A stretch of 64,000 nt of DNA from Theodoxus fluviatilis (GCA_034096865.1 JAWQFJ010028466.1:1-64000), one strand, 5' to 3'; positions 1-11,996 are shown, counted from the first letter of the stretch. Numbers and translations are program-made. The notes: generated by a model from the letters alone, not told the origin.

Positions 1-60
1 CTCACGCTCCATATCCTCCCTTAATAATCTCTTCTCCCTCTCATGGGTGAAAAGTTACAC

Positions 61-140
61 AAATAAATCTATTCAAGTGGGGGGATGGGGTGGAGATAGG
101 AAAAGAGGGGTTGAAGGGGGCGGGTTGGGGTGGAGGTGTA
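61..140. repeat. G-rich low-complexity tract
   Basis: Purine-rich stretch with repeated runs of four to six G. No coding signal is visible. Confidence 0.6.
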
Positions 141-189
141 GAGTTAAGTAAGTTGACATGCGTATACATTGGGGGAGGATGGATGGCCG

Positions 190-397
190 CCCCGAGTTGC
201 GCAGTCTAAGCGCTTTCAAGCGCTGGACGGGAGCAGCGCTTGCGCCGCTCAAATTAACGCTTCGCTAAATTTCCCGCTCATCGGATCTCGTCAGCGCTTG
301 CAAGCGGTGATGAGCGGGAAATTTAGCGAAGCGTTTGAGCGGCGCAAGCGCTGCTCCCGTCCAGCGCTTGAAAGCGCTGGGACTATGCAACTCGGGG
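190..397. mobile_element. Hairpin MITE-like element, ~90-bp inverted arms
   Basis: Two arms of about 90 bp (190-282 and 309-397) are inverted copies around a 26-bp spacer. They differ by a few substitutions and a short indel. The arms carry several AGCGCT palindromes and begin and end in CCCCGAGTTGC / GCAACTCGGGG. No transposase is present, and I could not define a target duplication. A non-autonomous foldback element is the simplest reading. The short ORFs across it are mirror images of one another and are not genes. Confidence 0.75.
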
Positions 398-1703
398 CTG
401 GTGCAGTGGAGTGTACTGGAAGAGCACTCTTCCTGACTGATCGCGTGCCATACGGTCCATGACTATACGCTCTCCTCCCTCTCACAAACTTCTCCCGTCC
501 CTGCTGATCTAATCCCTTCCTTCTCATTTTTGTCACATTACATGTATATTCTCATATCACCACCCCACCCCCACCCCCACTAAGCTCAGTTTTTTTTTTA
601 AGCCATGACGACACGGACGTTGATGAAAATGGAAAATATCCAGGAAACCAAAGAATTTTCAGATACTGTTCATAGTCATGGTCCAGAGACTGACACCGCA
701 ACGATTTCCTTTTAAATTTCACCTCTCGTTCTGATGAAAACGACCATTATCGTGCCAGTAAATCGCAACGATGTTATCAGGACTCATTTTTCTCTAACAT
801 TTGACTAAAAGATTTAAACTTCCTGCCACGGGAGACGTATTTCATTGTTTGGGAAATCTCGCCAGCCTCTCCGGTTCAAGCAAAAATCCTATCATTATAG
901 AATCTTTGGTTCAAGTGAGCATCTCCTGGGTAAGTCTACTCATAGACACGAGTGTCTGTGGTCTGCTCAAAACTGAGTCTGCACACCAGGTGCACAGGAA
1001 GGGTCACGTCTCACTAGATCGTGCAAACGATGCCACCGATGTCAAGAACGAGGATATGTGGCCACCCAGTCGGGAGGGCTGTGATTTAACGAACACGATC
1101 CACAGAGCCACCCCATCGTGCAGTGCTGTCCAAGGTCCCGTGTTTCATGCACACAGCACAGGGAAAAGTATGTCTGGTGCACGCACACCAACAGTTCAGC
1201 AGGAGACGTCTGGATGAAACGAGTTCTTGGGACCTTCAGAGTTGCACTGTGGCTGCGTCAAGGATATAAGTTGTCACAATGGAAAAGTTTTCCTAGACCC
1301 ACGAATGTACGTTGAGTTGCTTGCGCTATGGGAATGTATGGAGGGTAAGTTGTTGTACACATTGCATGGCATATTTGAAATGATCATTTGCGACAAACAT
1401 GTCGATCGGATGAAAGTGTCACGTGCAGGGCTCTGGGTGCTACCAGCAGCCTTGCACACTGCAACTCTGCCTAATGAGGAACAGTCTTCGTGGATTTCAA
1501 TGATCCTACCATTCCTTCCGGACAAGTATCCGTCAAAATTAGAATAGCTGGAATCTTAAATATTCATGAAGTAGCGGGCATCGCCCGCTACACATTCAAT
1601 ACACGCTAAACAGGAGTATGGCGAAAGACTATCAGCTGTCCGAAGGGTAAAATGACAGAAAAGAGAGGTAGAGAGGAGTAAGGAAGCAGGCTTTGCTCGC
1701 TAC
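398..1703. other. Unassigned DNA with two unrecognised ORFs
   Basis: Mostly unique sequence. Plus-strand ORFs at 801-1217 (138 codons) and 1227-1547 (106 codons) show no motif I recognise, lie in different frames and lack convincing splice signals. They may be chance ORFs or transposon debris. Confidence 0.3.
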
Positions 1704-2432
1704 TCTCCTCCTCCTCCTCCTCCTCCTCCTCCTCCTCCTCCTCCTCCTCCTCCTCCTCCTCCTCCTCCTCCTCCTCCTCCTCCTCCTCCTCCTCCTCCTC
1801 CTCCTCCCTCCCTCCCTCTCTCCTCCTCCTTTTTCTCCTCCCTCCTTCTACCTCAACTCCTTCTCTTCCCTCTTCCTCCATCCTCCCTCCTCCTCCTCCT
1901 CCTCCTCCTCCTCCTCCTCCTCCTCCTCCTCCTCCTCCTCCTCCTCCTCCTCCCTCCTCCTCCTCCTCCTCCTCCTTCTCCTCCTCCTCCTCCTCCCTCT
2001 CCTTCCTCCTCCTCCTCCTCCTCCCTCTTATTCCTCCTCCCTCTCCCTCCTTCTCCCTCTCCCTCCTTCTCCCTCCTCCTCCCTCTCCCTCCTCCTCACT
2101 CTCCCTCCTCCTCCCTCTTCCTCCCTCTCCCTCCTCCTCCCTCTTCCTCCCTCTTCCTCCCTCTCCCACCTCTTCCTCCTCCTCCTGCTCTTGCTCCTTT
2201 TCCTCCTGCTCCTCCTGCTCCTGTTCCTTCCTCCTCCTTCTGCTCCTCCTCCTGCTCCTCTTCCTGCTCCTCTTCCTCCTCCTGCTCCTCCTCCTGCTCC
2301 TCCTCCTTCCTCCTTCTGCTCTTCCTCTTCCTCCTCCTGCTCCTCCTCCTTCCTCCTTCTGCTCTTCCTCTTCCTCCTCCTTCTACTCTTCCTCCTCCTC
2401 CTCCTCCCTCCTCTTCTTCCTCCTTCCTTCTG
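1704..2432. repeat. CTC/TCC trinucleotide microsatellite, ~730 bp
   Basis: Pure (CTC)n for about 105 bp, then interrupted CTC, CCCTCT and CTG-containing variants to about 2430. One strand is all pyrimidine for long stretches, which favours triplex (H-DNA) formation. The poly-Leu, poly-Ser and poly-Glu ORFs here are repeat artefacts. Confidence 0.95.
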
Positions 2433-2500
2433 TTGTAGGCAGATATGTGCAGTAGAAAATTTGCTTACTTGAAAAAGAAGATACTGGGCTTTGCTACCCC

Positions 2501-2546
2501 TGCCCCCCCCCCCCCCCTCCGACTTTCACTCCTCCCCCCCCCCCCT
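2501..2546. repeat. Poly-C tracts
   Basis: Two runs of more than ten C separated by a short spacer. Confidence 0.9.
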
Positions 2547-4235
2547 ACCCGGCCATAGCTATATGAGTGTGAACGTGCTGTAAGTGCAGTGATGGACAGT
2601 AGTTACCATGCCCTCAGCATCCCTATCTCTACTAAGCATAACGACTTCTGCATACAGTCAACCTCTGCTCAAGAAAGGGCTGCCATTAGCCTAATGTTTT
2701 AAATTATTTTTAAAACCTGCACACACAAAACCCGACCCCTGATTACCACAAAGGTAGAGAACCTTTAAGCTTCCATTTGGCAGATATATTATGTTTGTCA
2801 AATTTGAATCCAGCAGCTTATGTGGTACGGGAATGCATAACGACAAAAGCACGACCGTAGATACACACTTTCCCTGTAATATACATGTATTTAGAAGACG
2901 TCTTCTAAACAAAAGTACAAGAGATGTGAGAGAGGGCTAGAATGGAGATGATTTCAAACCTTACGAATATATCTTAGCAAAAAAACTTCCAAGTTTTTTA
3001 ATAATTCAAATAAGGTAGGTACTGAATACCACATACGGACTCGAACTAAACACCTTCACTGACGGCTGGAGAAAAAAATCTAGTGAAACACCAATATGTA
3101 GAGTCAAACGACATCTGAAGCCCATGATGAGACTTATGCAATAATCGACATTTCGTTTACAGGGTTGCTTTCCGTCTCACAGACTCGCTGGAAACGCAGA
3201 AGCCTCGGCACATCTTTTGGTACCTGTCTGATTTGTTAGAATCTGGGACTCGAAGCTACCTTCTGAACGTGCGTATTTTGAATGGCGTCCCTAACCATCT
3301 GCTCTGGGCTGGTCCGTGGCAATGCCATTCAAGTCGATTTGATTTTCCGTACATATAATACGAATTTAAAGTTTATTTGTTGATTACGTCTGCTTCACTT
3401 GGCACCGTGCTGACTGAGTACAAGTCATATCAAGAGCCAACAAACCAGAGTAACATAACTCTTGGTATGCATACGAGATAGGCACGTGAATCGAGAGGAA
3501 ATTCAACCACAACTGTGTAATGAAGGGCTCGGTAGAAGAGAAATCAACCCGCCTTTTTTGTCGTGTTGACCAATCTCGAAATATGTTATTGTGTGAATAT
3601 ACCAGACGAAAGTGTCAAAAATGACAAAATAAAATTTTTCTTCTACAAAAGTATTCATGTTCATACAAATTTCCAGAGACAGCATCGTATTCATAACACG
3701 ATTGATGAATTTTGAAGTTTTTGTGTAGGGCTACAAATTCACATACGTGGCTTAGCCCACCCCCACCCCCCACCCCTCCCGATAAATGCGTCGTGCGTTT
3801 GCTAGAGAAATGTTCCAGTCACTCGAGCTTGCTTTGTCACCCACGATAGTATTTTCCCACGAGATCGATCGAGTCAGCTTTCTGTTTGATCCAAATTTTC
3901 CTACACCCACCGACAGGCAAAGAATCTGCTTCGGCGGTCTCCATGGTTTAATGCAGTTTGTTACCATCATCGACCGATCTTTATTTCTCAAAATGTACGG
4001 ACGCATACGTCTTCAACTATAGGCATTCCAGTTCTTATCCTTCAAAGATAAAAGCTTTTATGATTTTCTATTGGTCCGTCCGGAAGTGACGACAACGCGT
4101 CTCCGGACATTCCCACACATACACGTCTGTGATTATTCAGAGTGCAGCAAAATATAAATCAAATATGTTGTCATGTGTGATGAGGTCTTATATTACCGGG
4201 AAGATTACAGTTGTATACTCAGTTATCAAATTAGA
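2547..4235. other. Unassigned DNA with one weak candidate exon
   Basis: AT-moderate unique sequence. The only item worth noting is an open frame at 3163-3358 that directly follows a TTTACAG acceptor-like site. I see no gene structure around it. The remaining short ORFs show no recognisable features. Confidence 0.3.
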
Positions 4236-4590
4236 CGTCATCGTCGTCGTCTGCATCATTGTCGTCGTCGGTATCATTGTCGTCGCCGGTGTCGTCGTCA
4301 TCGTCACCACCACCACCACCGCCACCACCCCACTACCACCGTTGTTATTCTTGTCCCCAATATAATCATTGTCGTCGTCTTCCTCCTCCCCCTCCCCCTC
4401 CCCCTCCCCCTTCTTCTTCTTCTTCTTCTTCTTCTTCTTCTTCTTCTTCTTCTTCTTCTTCTTCTTCTTCTTCTTCTTCCTCCTCCTCCTCCTCCTCCTC
4501 CTCCTCCTCCTCCTCCTCCTCCTCCTCCTCCTCCTCCTCCTCCTCCTCCTCTTCCTCTTCCTCTTCCTCTTCTTCTTCTTCAAATGAAGC
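4236..4590. repeat. Compound trinucleotide microsatellite (GTC, ACC, TTC, TCC)
   Basis: Successive blocks of imperfect GTC/ATC, CCACCA, TCCCCC, (TTC)n at about 4411-4479 and (TCC)n at about 4480-4552. Long ORFs in several frames are homopolymeric repeat artefacts. Confidence 0.95.
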
Positions 4591-4761
4591 ATACAATGAA
4601 AATATGTCACTATTACGATTTCTTTCATCCATGACTGTAGATAGCAATCATTTTATCTTTGATTAAGTTGTTTTAGAAGATATCCTTCGTTACCTACGTC
4701 CCCATTCAACCATGCATGTGCAAAACCCAGTTTAGACAATTATCTTTTACCGAATAAGGCC

Positions 4762-4824
<63 letters not shown>

Positions 4825-4905
4825 GAGACAGAAAGAGAGACAGAGAGACAGAGAGAGAGAAAGAGAGAGAGAGAGACAGAGAAAGAGAGAGATATAGGGA
4901 TGAAA
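4762..4905. repeat. GA-rich microsatellite with CAGA interruptions
   Basis: (GA)n with scattered AAAG and CAGA variants, fading into purine-rich sequence to about 5000. Confidence 0.95.
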
Positions 4906-5475
4906 GAGAAGGGGTGGATGGGTACACAAGGGAGAGTGGGAATGACGGAGGGAGCAAGACAGAATGAGACAAAAACTGAAAGACAGAGAGATTGACGGAA
5001 ACCAGGAGCTAAAGATGTGCAGTTTGTGCATTCACGAATAGATAAAAAGTCGAAATGTAAAATGCACCTTTACCTTTGACTTAAATGTCTTGCAAAAAAA
5101 CATTCCAAATTCAAGGCAAAAGTCTGCAAAACGCCCGCAGACAGCAATGGCGTTGGTTTCTGCTGACCTTGCCCGTTGTCTGAAAGCTCGTATTGCGACT
5201 GGTTTCCTTCGTAAAGACCTGTAGCTACAGAGATTCTCCTAGCTTGCATCAGGAAGTCCAGTCCACAAAATCCGGTGGTCGTTTTAAAAACAAACATTAT
5301 TCACGCACTGGTCGAACACGGCGACAAAGTCAATAATCAGCTTGACCATAATACCTTCACCCTCGGGCTTTCTCCCACAAGGACACGATCACTGGTAACT
5401 GCGCTCTCAGGCGTGTCTCCTGTCACGTCTTCACTTATCTGTATCTCACGTGTGTACTGTCTGGTGTACACCTCA
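4906..5475. other. Region downstream (minus strand) of the HSE/TATA segment
   Basis: On the minus strand this follows the promoter-like block at 5595-5633. A 75-codon minus-strand ORF (5070-5297) would be the first sizeable ORF in such a transcript, but it matches nothing I know. No chaperone coding sequence is present. Confidence 0.25.
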
Positions 5476-5880
5476 CTCTAGGGCACGAAATCCCATAGAG
5501 AACTCGACCACTCCTTATGGAGAACTTTTTGCACTCTCCTATCTTCTCCTGCTCACACATTTTCTGTTCTGCCCACTCTCTCACGCTTCCCCCGCTTTAT
5601 ATACTTTTTACAGGCTTCTAGAACCTTCAAGAACCACGAGAATGCACTCGACTATCTTCGAAGTAGCTCGGACAACGTCATGTGACACTTGTAAAGACGA
5701 ATTTACCCCGACTACGTCACGTAACAAGGCAACGGACTTGTGGAGAGGGCTGACGTATAATCCCGAAGATACCACGATGTTCTAGCAAATTCCAGCACTT
5801 TCACAACAGTAGATTTGCCCTGACTACACTCACGCGTCCTGCCTAACTCGGTGACCTAGATTATTATCTCTAGGGCACGA
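5476..5880 (-). mobile_element. Possible solo-LTR-like or promoter-bearing insertion flanked by a 13-bp direct repeat
   Basis: CTCTAGGGCACGA occurs exactly at 5476-5488 and 5868-5880, with 392 bp between the starts. The enclosed DNA reads on the minus strand as a promoter: heat-shock element, then TATA box, then a G-rich leader. This could be an inserted element with its target duplication, a solo LTR, or a heat-shock gene promoter with a coincidental repeat. No TG...CA LTR ends or primer-binding site were identified with confidence. Confidence 0.35.
5595..5633 (-). promoter_or_regulatory. Perfect heat-shock element plus TATA box (minus strand)
   Basis: Plus-strand positions 5616-5633 read TTCtaGAAccTTCaaGAA, four alternating pentamers in exact 5-bp register. 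This is a canonical HSF trimer site. Thirteen bases further along on the minus strand is TATATAAAG (5595-5603), so initiation would be expected near 5565-5575. The arrangement matches hsp-type promoters and some stress-responsive LTRs. Activity is inferred. Confidence 0.6.
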
Positions 5881-6787
5881 CTAGACGTCGCAGATCTGAT
5901 AGGGAGTATGTAATCATTATATATCTGTGTCTCGTTAGCATTTTGTGTGTCACGGTTGCATCGTGGGCAGTGTTGACATGGGTGATATCGAGCAGGTGCA
6001 GTCTCAGCCACAGTGCCACGTGCTGCACGTGCTCATCAAGAGAAACGCTGTCGGGTGCGGAGAAGGTTGTGTCAATGAAGTAAATGAAACAAGCAGTGAA
6101 ACAACAACAAAAGTTTCTGGTAAATGATTCGGCATGCCTAACTTTACAGCAGCTTGAAAACTGGATTGGTGTGATAATCGTACTCAGAATATACACGAGC
6201 TATAACTAGGTGATTTGCATGTTAAAGAAAACAAAATTTCTTATTTCTTTTCCGTGCTCTCTTGCGAAACGAGTTAACCAATCTAGTTTTGAGAGCACTG
6301 ATTCATAAACATCCGTGATATCTTCAATAAGTATGTTTTGCTTCTTTAGATTTATTTTGACATGACTTATATTCAACCACATTATTCAAAATGTAAACAT
6401 AGCCATACACAGGGTTTTTAAGGATATGTATATACATGTATCATTGTATGTGCGTGCTTTTTTTGGTTTCTTACTGATGACCTGTATTCATCAACTATGG
6501 CAATACAAACTCAAATCTACGCAGTCTTTGTCATTAAATATGACAAATTTCTCCTCACCTTTTCATCAACACCCTATTTTCATTATCATTTGTCAGATAT
6601 GCAAACCACATTCTGCATAACCTTTCATCGGGATATCTCACAAAGATTGAGCATGAAAAGTTTGTTTCTAGAAAGTGTTCCTTTGCCCTGTGTCTGCAAT
6701 GACCGTCTTTTGATAGACTCCAAAGGCAACACAGGGACAGAGGGTGCATGGTGGCGGTGTGGTGGTGATGCGCGCAGTTGAAGTCGA
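5881..6787. other. Unassigned DNA
   Basis: Unique sequence with short ORFs only. Nothing recognisable. Confidence 0.3.
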
Positions 6788-7525
6788 CTGTAGCAAGCGA
6801 TGTGGCAGATATATGTCTTACCTTTGTACCAAAGAGTTATCTGCTCGGATCTCTCTTTATGCGATTTACCGCTCCTGCACCTGTTCTTCGCATGAAATAT
6901 ATCCCGACAAACGACGCAGTAGTTGCTTTACGAGTTTTTGTGTTTTTGGTGCATTTGTGTCGTTTAACACATAATGTAGCGTTCAAAAAAGTTTTTCCCG
7001 TGCAAAGCCGTCTCCCCTGCCGGAAATAATATGAGAGTCACCTCCCTGTAGTCTATTTGTAGTCTGGTTTTATAAAACGCGACCGTTGACTGACTTGGCA
7101 CGCCCGGGGAGTTATGCTAAGATCCGGCCGCGTTAATATATCTGCGTTTTGTGACAAACGTCTTGCTCGGCGGTACTGTACTCCATGCACCTTAATGGTC
7201 CAGCTAAACGACGTTCCGAATGTTTCCGACTTCGACCATTTCAGCAGCGCCAATAAACGTCGTTTAGCTTAAGATTACACCCGAATCACGAGGACCGTTA
7301 AGGTGCATGGAGTACAGTACCACCGAGCAAGACGTTTGTCACAAAACGCAGATATATTAACGCGGCCGGATCTTAGCATAACTCCCCGGGCGTGCCAAGT
7401 CAGTCAGGCGGAGTGGCGGGTGCCGTCTCTTTTTAGAGTTGAATTTTCAGCACGTCCCTCGCAGATAACTCTGCGATGACTTCCGGAAATTATTTTGGCA
7501 GGGAAATTATTTTGGTCGCTACAAG
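6788..7525. mobile_element. Foldback element, copy A
   Basis: Shares nearly all internal modules with copies B and C. The left part (from about 6835) matches their long subterminal region. The inner inverted arms around AAACGACGTT flank a 40-bp loop (about 7215-7254), and the right part carries the GGCGGAGTGGCGGG subterminal segment and ends near GGTCGCTACAAGG. The left terminus is diverged compared with C (CTGTAGC is kept, the following ~40 bp is not). No transposase domain is visible. The superfamily is unknown to me. Confidence 0.75.
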
Positions 7526-7740
7526 GCGTCTTTACAAGGATGGAAAGTAACGCCTTGGTCTGCTCAGTTTAACTGCTGCAGGTCTGACTTCCTCCATGTG
7601 TTACGGACACGTGCCAGTCATAGTTGCCAAAGAAGCAAACGCAGCGAGCTAAGGCAGTCTTAGAATGAAGAGACGCCAGCTACACATTGTGCCTTTCAAA
7701 GTCCGACCGCATGTGTACGTGCAGTGCGTGGTCAATGCGC

Positions 7741-7757
7741 CACCACACACACACACA

Positions 7758-7810
<53 letters not shown>

Positions 7811-7821
7811 ACACACACACA
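7741..7821. repeat. (CA)n microsatellite
   Basis: Nearly pure CA dinucleotide run. Confidence 0.95.
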
Positions 7822-8359
7822 TATACTGTATCCTGAGCTAACTTCCTTGCCTTGTTCACACGTACATAGAGATGTGTTAGAGTAAATCAGTTAAGCAGTG
7901 ACAGAGAGGTAGCATCATCTCCTAACTATTGTTCCAGGCGATATTTCACCTGTTTGGTCATTCGCACGGTAATCCCATCCATGCACACACAACACTGGCA
8001 GTGACAGATGGTGGACAAAGACGTAGCAAGAGAAAAGTGGAGCAGGGAATTCAACTCACGTCCTTCAAGCCAATTCCACCTTGTTCATTGCCAGTAAGCC
8101 TTACCTGATGTTTGATAACATCGAGGAAGTGGTCCAGGAAGAATGTTCACGACTAAATGAAAGCAGCGCGTTCTCCCTGTTATCAGATTTAGTTGCCCTC
8201 GAGGTACAAATGTCAGCTTTGGAAGTGAAGACATGCTTTTGTGGGTGTCGTCTCCTTTCGATGATTTGTGGCAAAATGTACCTAGCAGTATTCACTCAAA
8301 TGGAGACCACGAGGGTATAATCTCCACAGCTGAAGCAGGTATAATGCTTTCTTAACATC
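7822..8359. other. Unassigned DNA
   Basis: Contains a 79-codon plus-strand ORF (8081-8320) with no recognisable features. Nothing else is supported. Confidence 0.3.
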
Positions 8360-8418
8360 TCTGTCTGTCTGTGTCTCTGTGTCTCTCTGTTCTCTGTCTC
8401 TCTCTCTCTGTCTCTCTG

Positions 8419-8475
<57 letters not shown>

Positions 8476-8485
8476 GTCACACACG

Positions 8486-8534
<49 letters not shown>

Positions 8535-8625
8535 ACACACACGCACGCGCACACACACACACACACACACATACACACACACACGCACACACACACACAC
8601 GCACACACACACACGCCCACACACA
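8360..8625. repeat. Compound (TC)n-(CA)n microsatellite
   Basis: TC repeats to about 8478, then CA repeats with CG and TA interruptions. Alternating Leu-Ser, His-Thr and Val-Cys ORFs are artefacts. Confidence 0.95.
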
Positions 8626-10662
8626 CTGCGTACCTCTCATCAGCGCTCTACACCAAAAAGCAAAGGTGGAAACATGTTAATATGTTTGCAAATCCTGAAT
8701 TAGACCTCAACATCTTCCGTCTCCTAATCCCTGTCGCTAACTTTCGGGTGGATTGCTTTGGCACAAATCATTTCCGACGTCAAACTCATCGCAAGACAGT
8801 GAACTCAAACCTTTCACTCCATTTGACGTGGTTGAATGGGGAACACGTGCATAACGCTATCGAGGCAGATCCCACCATAGCCCACTACACACGAGACGAC
8901 GCTGTGAAGAAGCAGCAAGCAGATCAAGCGTGCGTCAAAAGAAGATCGCTGCCTCGAATAGACAGCCGTCTATTTTCAGGCGTCAAAGCAGCGGTGCAAC
9001 CATCAATCAACCAATCATAATAGAACTCCAGGGAAACACACCACACCCACCCCGAGATACATGATAGCAGCCATGCAGTATCATGCAGCTCAGCAGGATC
9101 AACTCGTGGAGAGAGGTTCATCACAGCAAGAAGCAAAAAGCATTGTCGCTTTATCGCCATGTGTGCAATGGGCTCGACATTAATTTCCTGTCACTAATGC
9201 TGTGAAAAAGGAACGAGGTCCACTTTCAGGTTGTGAATATTTTTCCCCAAAGCTGTTCTGGAATAATTTCTTCATCGGCGGAAAAAATGTCCAAAACGAA
9301 GAGAGGAGATATTGTTTTGACAGTGAGGAATCGGACTATCATCTGGAAACAGAAAAAATCAGAGACACTATAATATAATGGACTGCTGACTGACCTTTCA
9401 GTGTATAGTCTAAATATAGTCGCAGTGCTGTCTGCGCCGCTCCGCCTTAGTTCTGGCAAAGATCATTTCCGGTTTCCGATGTCTACAGAATGGAGCAGCT
9501 AATCGAGGAGATACTTGAGGAAAGTACGCAGCATTTACTGAAAATAAGTAATTGAAAAGGAATGAACATTGAAATAGTATATTATACATAATTCTCAATC
9601 TATAGCTACATCAGCTCGGACAGCGTAGATGAGTGTAACATTTATGACCGAGATAATACACGACAGACAAAGAGCGAGTCAACGCTTCATGAAGTCAGTT
9701 GGCAATTATATTATCAACCAGAAAATATTTTTTTTTAATAAGTAGGATGGTGTTGTAAGTCAGAGGCATTGCTGCTAAACGTTTCTTAAACATGTGAAAT
9801 ACATAGAACTGGTTAGAGATACTACGTCTAGCGGTATATAGCTATTGACGGCGGTCAGTTTCTATGTATATGTACCTGATACATGGAATTTGTTATCGTC
9901 GTTGTGTTTTCTTATTCTGTGGAACAACAGCCCTCTATTTAGGCCTGTGCAGGCACCACAACCAACAATTGCACAGTTATTTCCTGGCATATTGTGTCAA
10001 AACCCTCTGAATCCCACAGACGTATAGTAGTTGGAATGGTTCCCCTGTGCTTTAAGCAGACGCTACGTCAAAGAACACACTTCATATTCAACGAATTGTC
10101 AGTCCAACTTCAACCTCTGACTCTACAATCCGCAAATTACATCATGTTTTTGCACAACTGAATTCAGCTAGAGATGATAAAGCACAGCACAAGAAATAAG
10201 CATTACATTCTATTGCTGTGCGGACAGTGGAACCGGCCCAGACTTAGACCGGAAGAGAGCATTGCCAGAACTTTGGTTTCCTGCTCGAGACGGCACTGGC
10301 AGACGCGTTTCGCGCAGACAGCAATCCAGTTACTATAGTATCTCTGAAAAAACCGCCGACAGTTTACACCCACGGAAATCTTAATTGCTAATACACATGA
10401 ATCATAAGTGCCCGTGGTCCGTGTCATTCACCTTGCAAAATAAGACATGTAGGGATGGGATGAGGGGACTCGTTGCTACAGAGTGACGTTTTGATTAGGG
10501 AAGTTGACACTTAAGTCCAACCACTTGAAAAATATGTCAGCGTAGTGACGTCACGACAGTGACGTGTTGGGACATTGTGATGTACGCAGGGATGTCTCCT
10601 CTTTCTGGTCACGTGGAGCTCCATGGCCTAGCAAGCATCATTTGTTGTGTCTTGTCTTCTGG
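8626..10662. other. Unassigned DNA, ~2 kb
   Basis: Unique sequence with only short ORFs. No domain, splice pattern, RNA gene or repeat could be supported. Confidence 0.3.
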
Positions 10663-11085
10663 GCATAGCAGAGTCAATGACATAGTGTCATAGAATAGAC
10701 GGTGGTTTATCTTGAAATGTAGAGCGTGACCTACATGCATATGAATGACATGCCGTTTTCACCCGAAATATGGGTTTTCATCGTTTTCTTTCACCTTATT
10801 ACGCGATCAAATGATACTTTCCTCTAAAAATGTTTGTGTAATCACACGCAATAAATACAACTATCTTTGGGTCAGAGATTTCACGAAACGCTCACCGTTA
10901 CAGCCGGCTAATCACAGTTTAGATAACAAGAGTAGGAGGGGATAGGTCATCTCTGCGGGGCATTGTCCAACCAGAAGATTTGGTGGGTGAAAACGTCAGG
11001 TGATTCAAATGAAAGTAGGTCACGCTCTACGTTTCAGGATAAACCACCGCCTAGCCTATGACAATAGCACTTCCTGTGCATAGCA
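10663..11085. mobile_element. Inverted-repeat element, ~100-bp arms
   Basis: Arms at 10663-10765 and 10983-11085 are diverged inverted copies. Both contain GGTGGTTTATC, then GTAGAGCGTGACCTAC and, innermost, CGTTTTCACCC. They begin with GCATAGCA / GCTATGCA. The ~217-bp centre carries only a short ORF. A MITE is likely, older than copies A-C to judge by arm divergence. Confidence 0.65.
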
Positions 11086-11157
11086 ACTTTGGACATGTCG
11101 TATCGGGCTTGGAGGAAGGGAGTTTTTTTCTCAGCCGCTTGTACATGTACATGCAAG

Positions 11158-11466
11158 GAGTTCCACGCTGTACATGCAGGGAGTTCCACGCTGTACATGC
11201 AGGGAGTTAGACGCTGTACATGCAAGGAGTTCCACGCTGTACATGCAAGAAGTTATACGCTATATGCACAGGGAGTTTGACGCTGTACTTGCAGGGAGTT
11301 AGACACTGTACATGCAGGGAGTTAGACGCTGTACATGTACATGCAGGGAATTAGACGCTGTACATGCAAGGAATTCCACGCTACACATGCAGGGAGTTAG
11401 ACGCTGTACATGCCAGGAGTTCCACGCCGTACGTGCAGGGAGTTTGACACTGTACATGCAGGGAGT
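11158..11466 (+). repeat. 23-bp minisatellite, ~13 copies
   Basis: Units of 23 bp built on GACGCTGTACATGCAGG. Most vary at the GAGTTAGA/GAGTTCCA part. One unit has an extra internal GTACAT. Repeats of GTACAT make each unit partly self-complementary. Confidence 0.9.
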
Positions 11467-11869
11467 GGGGGTGTGGTGTGGGGGAGAAAGAGGGAAATGG
11501 GGGAGGGGGAAGCCGATTGGGGGGTGAGGGGTAGGTTTGGTGAAAGTGTGTGTGGAATAGAAAAAGAGGAGTGCGAGTGGGGAAACACAGGGGGATAAGG
11601 AGACAAAGGGGGAGGGGAAGAATAGAAGGAGTGTGCAAAGGTATGAGCCTGGGTGGACTTGGGACGCTGTGTTTTACGTCAGTCAGTTGCACTCCCTGTC
11701 TATAGTTAACTCTTATCAGACAGTAAGTTGTCTTGGTACTACTGCCCAGTGTCTCAGTTTCAAATCAGTCAAACACGGATTTTTCTTTTCTAGTTGCACT
11801 TTGACTTACTTTTCTAGAAATGTCAACGAGATTCTCCCAAGGTACAAAAACGTGCACAAAGACTCACAC
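11467..11869. other. G-rich tract then unassigned DNA
   Basis: Positions 11467-11630 are strongly G-rich on the plus strand. The rest is unique and shows no gene. Confidence 0.4.
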
Positions 11870-11943
11870 GCTCGCGCGCGCACACACACGCATGCACAAA
11901 CATATATTGTGCACACATGCACGTACGCACACACACACACACA

Positions 11944-11996
<53 letters not shown>
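11870..11996. repeat. (CA)n microsatellite with CG interruptions
   Basis: Imperfect then nearly pure CA repeat. Confidence 0.95.

Noticed and set aside
3025..3065. tRNA gene suggested by a B-box-like GGACTCGAAC on the plus strand
   Set aside because: No matching A box or cloverleaf arms could be found around it.
5070..5297. Heat-shock protein coding sequence downstream of the HSE
   Set aside because: The 75-codon ORF shows none of the conserved N-terminal chaperone motifs.
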